From: Serripes groenlandicus
Lineage: Eukaryota; Mollusca; Bivalvia; Cardiida; Cardiidae
Length of the DNA stretch: 64,000 nucleotides
NCBI GenBank assembly: GCA_031761405.1
Contig: JASEVX010000008.1
Coordinates: 67,765,418-67,829,417, forward strand
Direction: 5' to 3'
The notes beneath the pieces are model-generated. The model was not told where the DNA came from, ran no database searches, and saw nothing but the letters and a program-made list of their open reading frames with translations. Shown here one piece after another: positions 20,866 through 36,100 of this stretch (position 1 is its first letter; each line of letters starts with the position of its first letter). The position numbers and the translations under genes were made by a program.

Positions 20866-23800
20866 ACAATTACACCTTTCTCACTTGTAGACACACGCTG
20901 ACACGTCTAGTTATGTCGTTTATAATACAAACAGTTACACCTTTCTCACATGTAGACACACTCTGACACGTCTAGTGATATCGTCTATAATACAAACAAT
21001 TACACCTTTCTCACATGTAGACACACTCTGACGAGTCTAGTTATATCGTCTATAATACAAACAGTTACACCTTTCTCACATGTAGACACACTCTGACGTG
21101 TCTAGTTATATCGTCTATAATACAAACAATTACACCTTTCTCACATGTAGACACACTTTGACGAGTCTAGTTATATTTTCTATAATACAAACAATTACAC
21201 CTTTCTCACATGTAGACACATTCTGACACGTCTAGTTATATCGTCTATACAACAAACAGTTACACCTTTCTCACATGTAGACACACTCTGACACGTCTAG
21301 TTATATCGTCTATAATACCATCAATTAAACCTTTCTCACATGTAGACACACTTTGACGAGTCTAGTTATATTGTCTATAATACAAACAATTACACATTTC
21401 TCACATGCAAACAGTTACACCTTTCTCACATGTAGACATACTTTGACACGTCTAGTTATATCGTCTATAATTTTTTGACACGTCTAGTAATATCGTCTAT
21501 AATACAAACAGTTACATCTTTCTCACATGTAGACACACTCTGACGTGTCTAGTTATATCGTCTATAATACAAACAATTACACCTTTCTCACATGTAGACA
21601 CATTCTGACACGTCTAGTTATATCGTCTATAATACAAACAGTTACATCTTTCTCGCATGTAGACACACTCTGACGTGTCTAGTTATATCGTCTTTAATAC
21701 AAACAGTTACACCTTTCTCACATGTAGACACACTCTGACGTGTCTAGTTATATCGTCTATAATACAAACAATTACACATTTCTCACATGTAGACACACTC
21801 TGACACGTCTAGTTATATTGTCTATAATACAAACAATTACACTTTTCTCACATGTAGACACACTTTGACGAGTCTAGTTATATCGTCTATAATACAAACA
21901 ATTACACCTTTCTCACATGTAGACACACTTTTACGAGTCTAGTTATATCGTCTATAATACAAACAGTTACACCTTTCTCACATGTAGACACACTTTGACG
22001 AGTCTAGGTATATCGTCTATAAACCAAACAATTACACCTTTCTCACTTGTAGACACACTCTGACACGTCTAGTTATATCGTCTATAATACAAACAATTAC
22101 ACCGTATAGACACACTCTGACGAGTCTAGTTAGATCGTCTTAAATACAAACAATTACACCTTTCTCACATGTAGACACACTTTGACACGTCTAGTTAAAT
22201 CGTCTATAATACAAACAAGTACACCTTTCTCACATGTAGACAAACTTTGACACGTCTAGTTATATCGTCTATAATACAAACAGTTACACCTTTCTCACAT
22301 GTAGACACACTTTGACACGTCTAGTTATATCGTCTATAATACAAACAGTTACACCTTTCTCACATGTAGACACACTCTGACACGTCTAGTTATATCGTCT
22401 ATAATACAAACAGTTACACCTTTCTCACATGTAGACGCACTCTGACACGTCTAGTTATATCGTCTATAATACAAACAGTTACACCTTTCTCACATGTAGA
22501 CACACTCTGACGCCTCTAGTTATATTGTCTATAATACAAACAATTACACCTTTCTCACATGTAACCACACTATGAAGAGTCTAGTTATATCGTCTATAAT
22601 ACAAACAATTACACCTTTCTCACATGTAGACACACTCTAACGAGTCTAGTTATATCGTCTATAATACAAACAATTACACCTTTCTCACATGTAGAGACAT
22701 TCTGACGAGTCTAGTTATATCGTCTATAATACAAACAATTACACCGTATAGACACACTCTGACGCGTCTAGTTATATCGTCTATAATACAAACAATTACA
22801 CCTTTCTCATATGTAGACACATTCTGACGCCTCTAGTTATATCGTCTTTAATACAAACAATTACACCTTTCTCACATGAAGACACATTCTGACGCCTCTA
22901 GTTATATCGTCTATAATACAAACAATTACACCTTTTTCACATGTAGACACACTCTAACGAGTCTAGTTATATCGTCTATAATACAAACAATTACACCTTT
23001 CTCACATGTAGACACACTCTGACGAGTCTAGTTATATTGTCTATAATACAAACAATTACACCTTTCTCACATGTAGACACATTCTGACGCCTCTAGTGAT
23101 ATCGTCTATAATACAAACAATTACACCTTTCTCACATGTAGACACACTATGACGAGTCTAGTTATATTGTCTATAATACAAACAATTACACATTTCTCAC
23201 ATGTAGACACACTCTAACGAGTCTTGTTATATCGTCTATAATACAAACAATTACACCTTTCTAACATGTAGACACACTCTGACGAGTCTAGTTATATCGT
23301 CTATAATACAAACAATTACACCTTTCTCACATGTAGACACACTCTAACGAGTCTTGTTATATCGTCTATATTACAAACAATTACACCTTTCTCACATGTA
23401 GACACACTCTGACGAGTCTAGTTATATCGTCTATAATACAAACAATTACACCTTTCTCACATGTAGACACACTCTAACGAGTCTTGTTATATCGTCTATA
23501 TTACAAACAATTACACCTTTCTCACATGTAGACACATTCTGACGCCTCTAGTTATATCGTCTATAATACAAACAATTACACCTTTTTCACATGTAGACAC
23601 ACTCTAACGAGTCTAGTTATATCGTCTATAATACAAACAATTACACCTTTCTCACATGTAGACACACTCTGACGAGTCTAGTTATATTGTCTATAATACA
23701 AACAATTACACCTTTCTCACATGTAGACACATTCTGACGCCTCTAGTGATATCGTCTATAATACAAACAATTACACCTTTCTCACATGTAGACACACTAT

Positions 23801-24398
23801 GACGAGTCTAGTTATATTGTCTATAATACAAACAATTACACATTTCTCACATGTAGACACACTCTAACGAGTCTTGTTATATCGTCTATAATACAAACAA
23901 TTACACCTTTCTCACATGTAGACACACTCTGACGAGTCTAGTTATATCGTCTATAATACAAACAATTACACCTTTCTCACATGTAGACACACTCTAACGA
24001 GTCTTGTTATATCGTCTATATTACAAACAATTACACCTTTCTCACATGTAGACACACTCTGACGAGATTAGTTATATCGTCTATAATACAAACAATTACA
24101 CCTTTCTCACATGTAGACACACTCTAACGAGTCTTGTTATATCGTCTATATTACAAACAATTACACCTTTCTCACATGTAGACACACTCTAACGAGTCTT
24201 GTTATATCGTCTATATTACAAACAATTACACCTTTCTCACATGTAGACACATTCTGACGCCTCTAGTTATATCGTCTATAATACAAACAATTACACCTTT
24301 CTCACATGTAGACACTCTTTGATTATCGTCTATAATACAAACAATTACACCTTTCTCACATGTAGACACACTCTGACGAGTCTAGTTATATTGTCTAA

Positions 24399-24470
24399 TA
24401 TGTTAATAGGCAAAGCCTAGGTCGTGTGAAAGCAAGAACAATTAATTAACTTCTGTCAGTCCCCCAACCT
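24399..24470. other. Short unrelated insertion inside the 65-bp satellite
   Basis: About 70 bp that do not match the satellite, including GGCAAAGCCTAGGTCGTGTG and CTGTCAGTCCCCCAACC. The satellite resumes at CTCTAGTTATATTGTC. Too short to classify. Confidence 0.65.
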
Positions 24471-24632
24471 CTAGTTATATTGTCTATAATACAAACAATT
24501 GCACCTTTCTTACATGTAACCACACTATGACGAGTCTAGTTATATCGTCTATATTACAAACAATTACACCTTTCGCACAGGTAGACACACTCTGACACGT
24601 CTAGTTATATCGTCTATAATACAAACAATTAC

Positions 24633-24700
24633 ACCGTATAGACACACGTATAGACACACGTATATACACACGTGTAGACACACGTATAGACACACGTATA
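24633..24700 (+). repeat. 16-bp GACACACGTATA subarray
   Basis: Several copies of GTATAGACACAC in tandem, apparently a local amplification of the GACACACT part of the 65-bp unit. Confidence 0.75.
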
Positions 24701-27458
24701 ATACAAACAATTACACCTTCCGCACATGTAGACACATTTTGACACGTCTAGTTATATCGTCTATAATACAAAAAATTACACCTTTCTCACATGTAGAAAC
24801 ACTCTGACGTCTTTAGTTATATCGTCTATAATACAAACAATTACACCTTTCTCACATGTAGTCACACTTTGACGAGTCTAGTTATATCGTCTATTATACA
24901 AACAAGTACACCTTTCTCACAGGTAGACACACTCTGAAACGTCTAGTTTAAATACAAACAATTACACCTTTCTCACATGTAGACACACGTCTAGTTATAT
25001 CGTCTAATAATATTAACAGTTACCTGTTTCCCATATGTAGAAACGTTCTGACTTGTCGTGTATATCGTCTATAATATGAACAGATACCTGTTTCCCATAT
25101 GTATAAACTTTCTGACGTGTCTAGTATAGAGTCTATAATACAAACAGTTACTCTTTTCGTACATGTAGACACATTCTGACACGTCTAGTAATATCGTCTA
25201 TCAAACAAACAGTTATTCCTTTCTTACATGTTCTCATACATTAGTATATAATATAGTTAATTCATACAGACGGATAATTAGTTCTCTCATACTGACGGAT
25301 AATTAGTTCTCTCATACAGACGGATAAATAGTTCCCTCATATAGACGGAAAAATAGTTCTCTCATACAGACGGATAAATAGTTCTCTCATATAGACGGAT
25401 AATTAGTTCTCTCATACAGACGGATAAATAGTTCCCTCATATAGCCGGATAAATAGTTCCCTCATACAGACGGATAAATAGTTCTCTCATACAGACGGAT
25501 AAATGGTTCTCTCATATAGACGGATAAATAGTTCCATCATACATACTGATAAATAGTTCCATTATACAGACTGATACATAGTTCCATCATACAGATTGAT
25601 ACCTAGTTCCATCATACAGACTGATACCTAGTTCCATCATTCAGACTGATACATAGTTCCATCATACAGACTGATACATAGTTCCATCATACATACTGAT
25701 ACATAGTTCCATCGTACAGACTGATACATAGTTCCATCATACATACTGATACATAGTTCCATCATACAGACTGAAACATAGTTCTACCATACAGACTGAT
25801 ACATAGTTCTACCATACATACTAATACATAGTTCCATCATACAGACTGATACATAGTTCCATCATACAGACTGATACATAGTTCCATCATACATACTGAT
25901 ACATAGTTCCATCATACATACTGATACATAGTTGCATCATACAGACTGATACATAGTTCTACCATACAGTATGATACATAGTTCCATCGTACAGACTGAT
26001 ACATAGTTCTACCATACAGACTGATACATAGTTCCATCGTACAGACTGATACATAGTTCTACCATACAGAATGATACATAGTTCCATCATACAGACTGAT
26101 ACATAGTTCAACCATACAGACTGATACATAGTTCCATCATACAGACTGATACATAGTTCTACCATACAGACTGATACATAGTTCTACCATACAGACTGAT
26201 ACATAGTTACATCATACAGACTGATACATAGTTCTACCATACAGACTGATACATAGTTCCATCATACAGACTGATACATAGTTCTACCATACATACTGAT
26301 ACATAGTTCCATCATACATACTGATACAAAGTTCTACCATACAGACTGATACATAGTTCTACCATACAGACTGATACATAGTTCCATCATACAGACTGAT
26401 ACATAGTTCTACCATACAGACTGATACATAGTTCCATCATACAGACTGATACATAGTTCTACCATACAGACTGATACAGAGTTCCATCATACAGACCGAT
26501 ACCTAGTTCCATCGTACAGACTGATACATATTTCCATCATACAGACCGATACCTAGTTTCATCGTACAGACTGATACATAGTTCCATCATACAGACTGAT
26601 ACATAGCTCTACCATACAGACTGATACATAGTTCCATCATACAGACTGATACATAGTTCTACCACACAGACTGAAACATAGTTCCATCATACAGACCGAT
26701 ACCTAGTTCCATCGTACAGACTGATACCTAGTTCCATCGTTCAGACTGATACCTAGTTCCATCATACAGACTGATACCTAGTTCCATCATACAGACTGCT
26801 ACCGAGTTCTATCATACAAACGGATAATTCGTTCCCTCATACAGACTGATACCGAGTTTCATCATACAGAGTGATACATAGTTCCATCATACATACTGAT
26901 ACATAGTTCTACCATACAGACTGATACATAGTTCTACCATACAGACTGATACATAGTTCCATCATACAGACTGATACATAGTTCTACCATACAGACTGAT
27001 ACATAGTTCTACCATACAGACTGATACATAGTTCTACCATACAGACTGATACATAGTTCCATCATACAGACTGATACATAGTTCCATCATACAGACTGAT
27101 ACATAGTTTTACCACACAGACTGATACATAGTTACATCATACAGACTGATACATAGTTACATCATACAGACTGATACATAGTTCTACCATATAGACTGAT
27201 ACATATTTCCATCATACAGACTGATACATAGTTCTATCATACAGACCGATACATAGTTCTACCACACAGACTGATACATAGTTACATCGTACAGACTGAT
27301 ACACAGTTCTACCATACAGACTGATACATAGTTCTACTATACAGACTGATACATAGTTCCATCATACAGACTGATACATAGTTCTACCACACAGACTGAT
27401 ACATAGTTCTACCATACAGACTGATACATAGTTCCATCACACAGACTGATACCTAGTT

Positions 27459-27819
27459 TAGAAAACAACATTCTTGCCAAACAGCTCTGACAAAGATGAC
27501 AGAATTATGGCTCAAAGAAATGGACAAAGGGAACCTTACAGGAATTTTATTTTTAGATTTTAGTAAAGCATTTGATCTAGTCAACCATAATACACTTCTG
27601 GAAAAACTTAAATTATACAAATTTGACAATAGATCAATACTTTGGATTAAATCTTATCTTGAAAAAAGGATACAACGTGTTCAAATTGGGAGCATTAGTT
27701 CAAAATGTCTCCCTATATTGTCTGGCGTTCCTCAAGGCTCTGTGCTAGGTCCTCTACTTTTCTTAATGTATGTGAATAACCTATCTCTGCATGTCACACT
27801 ATCTTCTTTAGATTTATTT
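27459..27819 (+). pseudogene. LINE reverse-transcriptase fragment, duplication copy
   Basis: Same sequence as 28628-28988 with only three substitutions in about 360 bp, one of which changes Asp to Asn (YVNNLSL for YVNDLSL). It encodes the RT fingers and first palm block: FLDFSKAFDLVNH and GVPQGSVLGPLLFLMYV. It stops at GATTTATTT, just before the FADD motif, where 25-bp satellite resumes without any 3' tail. It is therefore not an independent insertion but the broken end of a segmental duplication that copied the satellite plus the 5' part of the LINE. Confidence 0.9.
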
Positions 27820-28628
27820 AAATGGTTCTCTCATATAGACGGATAAATAGTTCCATCATACATACTGATAAATAGTTCCATTATACAGACTGATACATAG
27901 TTCCATCATACAGACTGATACCTAGTTCCATCGTTCAGACTGATACCTAGTTCCATCATACAGACTGCTACCGAGTTCTATCATACAAACGGATAATTCG
28001 TTCCCTCATACAGACTGATACCGAGTTTCATCATACAGAGTGATACATAGTTCCATCATACATACTGATACATAGTTCTACCATACAGACTGATACATAG
28101 TTCTACCATACAGACTGATACATAGTTCCATCATACAGACTGATACATAGTTCTACCATACAGACTGATACATAGTTCTACCATACAGACTGATACATAG
28201 TTCTACCATACAGACTGATACATAGTTCCATCATACAGACTGATACATAGTTCCATCATACAGACTGATACATAGTTTTACCACACAGACTGATACATAG
28301 TTACATCATACAGACTGATACATAGTTACATCATACAGACTGATACATAGTTCTACCATATAGACTGATACATAGTTCCATCATACAGACTGATACATAG
28401 TTCTATCATACAGACCGATACATAGTTCTACCACACAGACTGATACATAGTTACATCGTACAGACTGATACACAGTTCTACCATACAGACTGATACATAG
28501 TTCTACCATACAGACTGATACATAGTTCCATCATACAGACTGATACATAGTTCTACCACACAGACTGATACATAGTTCTACCATACAGACTGATACATAG
28601 TTCCATCACACAGACTGATACCTAGTTT

Positions 28629-29836
28629 AGAAAACAACATTCTTGCCAAACAGCTCTGACAAAGATGACAGAATTATGGCTCAAAGAAATGGACAAAGGG
28701 AATCTTACAGGAATTTTATTTTTAGATTTTAGTAAAGCGTTTGATCTAGTCAACCATAATACACTTCTGGAAAAACTTAAATTATACAAATTTGACAATA
28801 GATCAATACTTTGGATTAAATCTTATCTTGAAAAAAGGATACAACGTGTTCAAATTGGGAGCATTAGTTCAAAATGTCTCCCTATATTGTCTGGCGTTCC
28901 TCAAGGCTCTGTGCTAGGTCCTCTACTTTTCTTAATGTATGTGAATGACCTATCTCTGCATGTCACACTATCTTCTTTAGATTTATTTGCTGATGATGCA
29001 ACCCTTCAAAAGTCTTCCCATATTTGTATACAATTGAAAGGGATATTTCTACAGACGTTAAAAACATCCAACGCTGGTGTAATGAAAACAGTATGGTGAT
29101 CAATGTTTCAAAAACTAAAAGTATGCTCTTAGCAACAAATCAAAAATTGACAAAACTTCCCGCAAAATCATTGAATATATCAATGAATAGTATTCCTGTA
29201 GATTGTGTAAAGAATCATAAACTTTTAGGCATAAATATAGATAACAATCTTTCCTATGTCAAACACGTAGACAGTGTATGTCACTCAATTACTTCAAAAA
29301 CCGCTCTTCTTAGACGGATTAAACCTTACCTTTCAATACAATATCGGAAAATGTATTATAATTGCATATATTCTGCCTGTCATTGATTATTGTTTAACTA
29401 TTTGGGGTAATGCACCAAAAGTACAACTTAATAGAATCCTCAAACTTCAAAAGTCTGCTGCACGAATAATTCTAGATAAACCCTATGACTCGCCATCCAA
29501 ACCATTATTTGAGGGAATTGGAATGGTTGGATGTTTATGAAAGACTAGAATACAATAAATCAATATTGATATACAAAGCTATGAATGGACAAACACCTGG
29601 ATATATAACCGATATGTTTTCTTCACAGTCAACCAATACTTACCATTTACGCTCGGTTTCAAATAATAACCTTTCTTGTCCGAAACCATCTACAGAAACT
29701 ATTAAAAAAAAGCCTACACTTTTCTGGTGTACATATATGGAATGCCATACCTTCAAACATTAGGTTCCTTTCAAATCTTACAAAATTTAAGTGTGCAATT
29801 TTAAAGCACATTGTTTCAAAACGTCATCTTCTGTAA
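28629..29836 (+). pseudogene. LINE ORF2 remnant: reverse transcriptase and C-terminal region
   Basis: Begins in frame at FRKQHSCQTALTKMTELW, then FLDFSKAFDLVNH, GVPQGSVLGPLLFLMYVNDL and the catalytic LFADDATL near 28984-29007. A frame change near 29030 leads to DISTDVKNIQRWCNENSMV and MLLATNQ. Another near 29370 gives YILPVIDYCLTIWGNAPK. A third near 29510 gives WLDVYERLEYNKSILIYKAM. A last one near 29715 gives VHIWNAIPSNIRFLSNLTKF, ending at TAA 29834-29836. Order and spacing match the C-terminal half of a CR1-like ORF2. Four frameshifts make it inactive. Confidence 0.85.
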
Positions 29837-30105
29837 ATCACGAGTCTTTCTTTCATTATTATAGTACTCACAAGTTAAAAAAAAAGCAATTCAACATCAT
29901 TTTGTTTTATCAAATGCATTAAGATAGATCCTGTGTAATATGCATTACTTCTAAAAAGTTAGTCACAGTACATGTGGGTAACTTGTTTTTCAGCAAACAC
30001 TTTAATTTCATGTATCACATACAAGGTTGATACATTATTTACTCTTCTTGTTCACTTGTGACGCTTTCTGTATCACAAATTGACGTTTTCTTCATTTTTG
30101 ATGTT

Positions 30106-30108
<3 letters not shown>

Positions 30109-30150
<42 letters not shown>
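30109..30150 (+). repeat. Poly-G run of 42
   Basis: Uninterrupted G from 30109 to 30150 within the LINE 3' noncoding region, bounded by GATGTTATT and CAATTAATTG. A run this long can form G-quadruplexes and is also hard to sequence, so its length may be unreliable. Confidence 0.9.
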
Positions 30151-30152
<2 letters not shown>

Positions 30153-33100
30153 ATTAATTGTTTCATCATTGTATGTTTCTTTATGATAGCTATTAAGATG
30201 GCCTCATTGTAAAATAGCCAATGGCTAAATGAGTCACCATCTATAAATAAAGTATTATTATTATTATTATTATTAGTTCTATCATACAGACTGATACATA
30301 GTTCTACCACACAGACTGATACATAGTTCTACCACACAGACTGATACATAGTTCTACCATACAGACTGATACATAGTTCTACCATACAGACTGATACATA
30401 GTTCTACCACACAGACTGATACATAGTTCTACCATACAGACTGATACATAGTTATACCATACAGACTGATACATAGTTCTACCATACAGACTGATACATA
30501 GTTCTACCACACAGACTGATACATAGTTCTACCATACAGACTGATACATAGTTCTACCATACAGACTGATACATAGTTTTCCATACAGACTGATACATAG
30601 TTCTACCACACAGACTGATACATAGTTCTACCATACAGACTGAAACATAGTTCTACCATACATACTGATACATAGTTCTACCATACAGACTGATACATAG
30701 TTCCATCATACATACTGATACATAGTTCTACCATACAGACTGATACATAGTTCTACCATACAGACTGATACATAGTTCCATCATACAGACTGATACAAAG
30801 TTCTACCATACAGACTGATACATAGTTCTACCATACAGACTGATACATAGTTCTACCATACAGACTGATACATAGTTCCATCATACAGACTGATACATAG
30901 TTCTACCATACAGACTGATACATAGTTCTACCATACAGACTGATACATAGTTCCATCAGACAGACTGATACATAGTTCTACTATACAGACTGATACATAG
31001 TTCCATCATACAGACTGATACATAGTTCTACCATACAGACTGATACATATTTCCATCATACAGACTGATACATAGTTCTATAATACAGACCGATACATAG
31101 TTCTACCACACAGACTGATACATAGTTACATCATACAGACTGATACACAGTTCTACCATACAGACTGATACATAGTTCTACCATACAGACTGATACATAG
31201 TTCTACCATACAGACTGATACATAGTTCTACCATACAGACTGATACATAGTTCTACCATACAGACTGATACATAGTTCTACCACACAGACTGATACACAG
31301 TTCTACCATACAGACTGATACATAGTTCTACCATACAGACTGATACATAGTTCTACCATACAGACTGATACATAGTTCTACCATACAGACTGATACATAA
31401 TTCTACCATACATACTGATACATAGTTCTACCACACAGACTGATACATAGTTCTACCATACAGACTGATACATAGTTCTACCATACAGACTGATACATAG
31501 TTCTACCACACAGACTGATACATAGTTCTACTATTAAGACTGATACATAGTTCTACCACACAGACTGATACATAGTTCCATCGTACAGACTGATACATAG
31601 TTCTACCATACAGACTGATACATAGTTCTACCACACAGACTGATACATAGTTCCATCATACAGACTGCTACCGAGTTCTATCATACAAACGGATAATTCG
31701 TTCCCTCATACAGACTGATACCGAGTTTCATCATACAGAGTGATACATAGTTCCATCATACATACTGATACATAGTTCTACCATACAGACTGATACATAG
31801 TTCTACCATACAGACTGATACATAGTGCTACCATACAGACTGATACATAGATCTACAATACAGACTGATACATAGTTCTACCATACATACTGATACATAG
31901 TTCTACCATACAGACTAATACATAGTTCTACCACACAGACTGATACATAGTTCTACCACACAGACTGCTACCGAGTTCTATCATACAAACGGATAATTCG
32001 TTCCCTCATACAGACTGATACCGAGTTTCATCATACAGAGTGATACATAGTTCCATCATACATACTGATACATAGTTCTACCATACAGACTGATACATAG
32101 TTCTACCATACAGACTGATACATAGTGCTACCATACAGACTGATACATAGATCTACAATACAGACTGATACATAGTTCTACCATACATACTGATACATAG
32201 TTCTACCATACAGACTGATACATAGTTCTACCACACAGACTGATACATAGTTCTACCACACATACTGAGACATAGTTCTACCATACAGACTGATACATAG
32301 TTTTACCATACAGACTGATACATAGTTCTACCATACTTCTACCACACAGACTGATACATAGTTCTACCATACAGACTGATACATAGTTCCATCATAAAGA
32401 CTGATACATAGTTCTACCACACATACTGATACATAGTTCTACCATACAGACTGATACATAGTTCTACCATACAGACTGATACATAGTGCTACCATACAGA
32501 CTGATACATAGTTCTACCATACAGACTGATACATAGTTCTACCATACATACTGATACATAGTTCTACCATACAGACTGATACATAGTTCTACCACACAGA
32601 CTGATACATAGTTCTACCACACATACTGATACATAGTTCTACCATACAGACTGATACATAGTTCTACCATACAGACTGATACATAGTTCTACCACACAGA
32701 CTGATACATAGTTCTACCATACAGACTGATACATAGTTCCATCGTACAGACTGATACATAGTTCTACCATACAGACTGATACATAGTTCTACCACAGAGA
32801 CTGATACACAGTTCTACCATACAGACTGATACATAGTTCTACCATACAGACTGATACATAGTTCTACCACACAGACTGATACATAGTTCTACCATACAGA
32901 CTGATACATAGTTCCATCATACAGACTGATACATAGTTCTACCATACAGACTGATACATAGTTCTACCACACAGACTGATACATAATTCTACCATACAGA
33001 CTGATACATAGTTCCATCGTACAGACTGATACATAGTTCTACCATACAGACTGATACATAGTTCTACCACAGAGACTGATACACAGTTCTACCATACAGA

Positions 33101-36100
33101 CTGATACAAAGTTCTACCATACAGACTGATACATAGTTCTACCACACAGACTGATACATAGTTCTACCATACAGACTGATACATAGTTCCATCATACAGA
33201 CTGATACATAGTTCTACCATACAGACTGATACATAGTTCTACCATACAGACTGATACATAGTTCTACCATACAGACTGATACATAGTTCTACCATACAGA
33301 CTGATACATAGTTCTACCATACAGACTGATACATAGTTCTACCATACATACTGATACATAGTTCTACCATACAGACTGATACATAGTTCTACCACCCAGA
33401 CTGATACATAGTTCTACCATACAGACTGATACATAGTTCCATCATACAGACTGATACATAGTTCTACCACACAGACTGATACATAGTTTTATCATACAGA
33501 CTGATACATAGTTCTACCATACAGACTGATACATAGTGCTACTATACAGACTGATACATAGTTCTACCATACAGACTGATACATAGTTCTACCATACATA
33601 CTGATACATAGTTCTACCATACAGACTGATACATAGTTCTACCACACATACTGATACATAGTTCTACCATACAGACTGATACATAGTTCTACCATACAGA
33701 CTGATACATAGTTCTACCATACAGACTGATACATAGTTCCATCATACAGACTGATACATAGTTCTACCATACAGACTGATACATAGTTCTACCACACAGA
33801 CTGATACATAGTTCCATCGTACAGACTGATACATAGTACTACCATACAGACTGATACATAGTTCTACCACACATACTGATACATAGTTCTACCATACAGA
33901 CTGATACATAGTTCCATCATACAGACTGATACATAGTTCTACCACACAGACTGATACATAGTTCTACCATACAGACTGATACATAGTTCTACCATACAGA
34001 CTGATACATAGTGCTACCATACAGACTGATACATAGTTCTACCATACAGACTGATACATAGTTCTACCATACATACTGATACATAGTTCTACCATACAGA
34101 CTGATACATAGTTCTACCACAGAGACTGATACATAGTTCTACCACACATACTGATACATAGTTCTACCATACAGACTGATACATAGCTCTACCATACAGA
34201 CTGATACATAGTTCTACCACACAGACTGATACATAGTTCTACCATACAGACTGATACATAGTTCCATCGTACAGACTGATACATAGTTCTACCATACAGA
34301 CTGATACATAGTTCTACCACAGAGACTGATACACAGTTCTACCATACAGACTGATACATAGTTCTACCATACAGACTGATACATAGTTCTACCACACAGA
34401 CTGATACATAGTTCTACCATACAGACTGATACATAGTTCTACCATACAGACTGATACATAGTTCCATCATACAGACTGATACATAGTTCTACCATACAGA
34501 CTGATACATAGTTCTACCACACAGACTGATACATAGTTCCATCGTACAGACTGATACATAGTTCTACCATACATACTGATACATAGTTCTACCACACAGA
34601 CTGATACATAGTTCTACCATACAGACTGATACATAGTTCTACCATACAGACTGATACATAGTTCTACCACACAGACTGATACATAGTTCTACCATACATA
34701 CTGATACATAGTAATACCATACAGACTGATACATAGTTTTACCAAACAGACTGATACATATTTCCATCATACAGACTGATACATAGTTCTACCATACAGA
34801 CTGATACATAGTTTTACCATACAGACTGATACATATTTCCATCATACAGACTGATACATAGTTCTGCCATACAGACTGATAAACAGTTCTACCACACAGA
34901 CTGATACATAGTTCTACCATACAGACTGATACATAGTTCCATCATACAGACTGATACATAGTTCTACCATACAGACTGATACACAGTTCTACCACACAGA
35001 CTGATACATAGTTCTACCATACAGACTGATACATAGTTCCATCACACAGACTGATACATAGTTCTACCACACAGACTGATACATAGTTCCATCATACAGA
35101 CTGATACATAGTTCTACCATACAGACTGATACATAGTTCCATCATACAGACTGATACATAGTTCTACCACACAGACTGATACATAGTTCTACCATACCGA
35201 CTGATACATATTTCTACCATACAGACTGATACATAGTTCTACCATACAGACTGATACATAGTTATACCATACAGACTGATACATAGTTCTACCATACAGA
35301 CTGATACATAGTTCTACCATACAGACTGATACATAGTTCTACCATACAGACTGATACATAGTTCCATCGTACAGACTGATACAAAGTTCTACCACGCAGA
35401 CTGATACATAGTTCTACCACACAGACTGATACATAGTTCTACCACACAGACTGATACATAGTTACATCATACAGACTGATACATAGTTACATCATACAGA
35501 CTGATACATAGTTCCATCATACAGACTGATACATAGTTCTACCATACAGACTGATACACAGTTCTACCACACAGACTGATACATAGTTCTACCATACAGA
35601 CTGATACATAGTTCCATCACACAGACTGATACATAGTTCTACCACACAGACTGATACATAGTTCCATCATACAGACTGATACATAGTTCTACCATACAGA
35701 CTGATACATAGTTCCATCATACAGACTGATACATAGTTCTACCACACAGACTGATACATAGTTCTACCATACCGACTGATACATATTTCTACCATACAGA
35801 CTGATACATAGTTCTACCATACAGACTGATACATAGTTCTACCATACAGACTGATTCATAGTTCTACCATACAGACTGATACATAGTTCTACCATACCGA
35901 CTGATACATATTTCTACCATACAGACTGATACATAGTTCTACCATACAGACTGATACATAGTTCTACCATACAGACTGATACATAGTTCTACCATACAGA
36001 CTGATACATAGTTCTACCATACAGACTGATACATAGTTCTACCATACAGACTGATACAAAGTTCTACCACGCAGACTGATACAAAGTTCTACCACGCAGA

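Larger units (their letters stand above)
20866..25240 (+). repeat. 65-bp tandem satellite
   Basis: About 67 copies of a 65-bp unit with the words ACACCTTTCTCACATGTAGA, CACACTCTGACG, GTCTAGTTATATCGTC and TATAATACAAACA. Where the unit reads TAGACAC...GTGTCTA, a 7-bp stem with an 8-nt loop is possible. At 22931-23580 and 23581-24230 ten-unit blocks repeat at exactly 650 bp with only a few differences over their first nine units. Towards 25020-25240 the units become divergent. A non-repeat insertion at about 24399-24470 and a short subarray at about 24633-24700 interrupt it. No gene seen. Confidence 0.94.
28628..30273 (+). mobile_element. 5'-truncated Jockey/CR1-like LINE in the 25-bp satellite
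   Basis: Non-LTR retrotransposon inserted into the 25-bp array. It starts in the RT fingers, lacks the first ORF and the endonuclease, and ends in AATAAA followed by a (TTA)n tail at about 30253-30275. A 5-bp target duplication TAGTT is plausible (28623-28627 and 30274-30278), and satellite phase continues across it. Its 3' noncoding region holds a run of 42 G. Motif spelling suggests the Jockey superfamily in the CR1/L2/Rex1 area; the exact clade is not resolved by eye. Confidence 0.88.

Noticed and set aside
20866..25240. Regularly spaced repeats resembling a CRISPR array
   Set aside because: The whole 65-bp unit repeats with no unique spacers, no cas genes are present and the context is eukaryotic.
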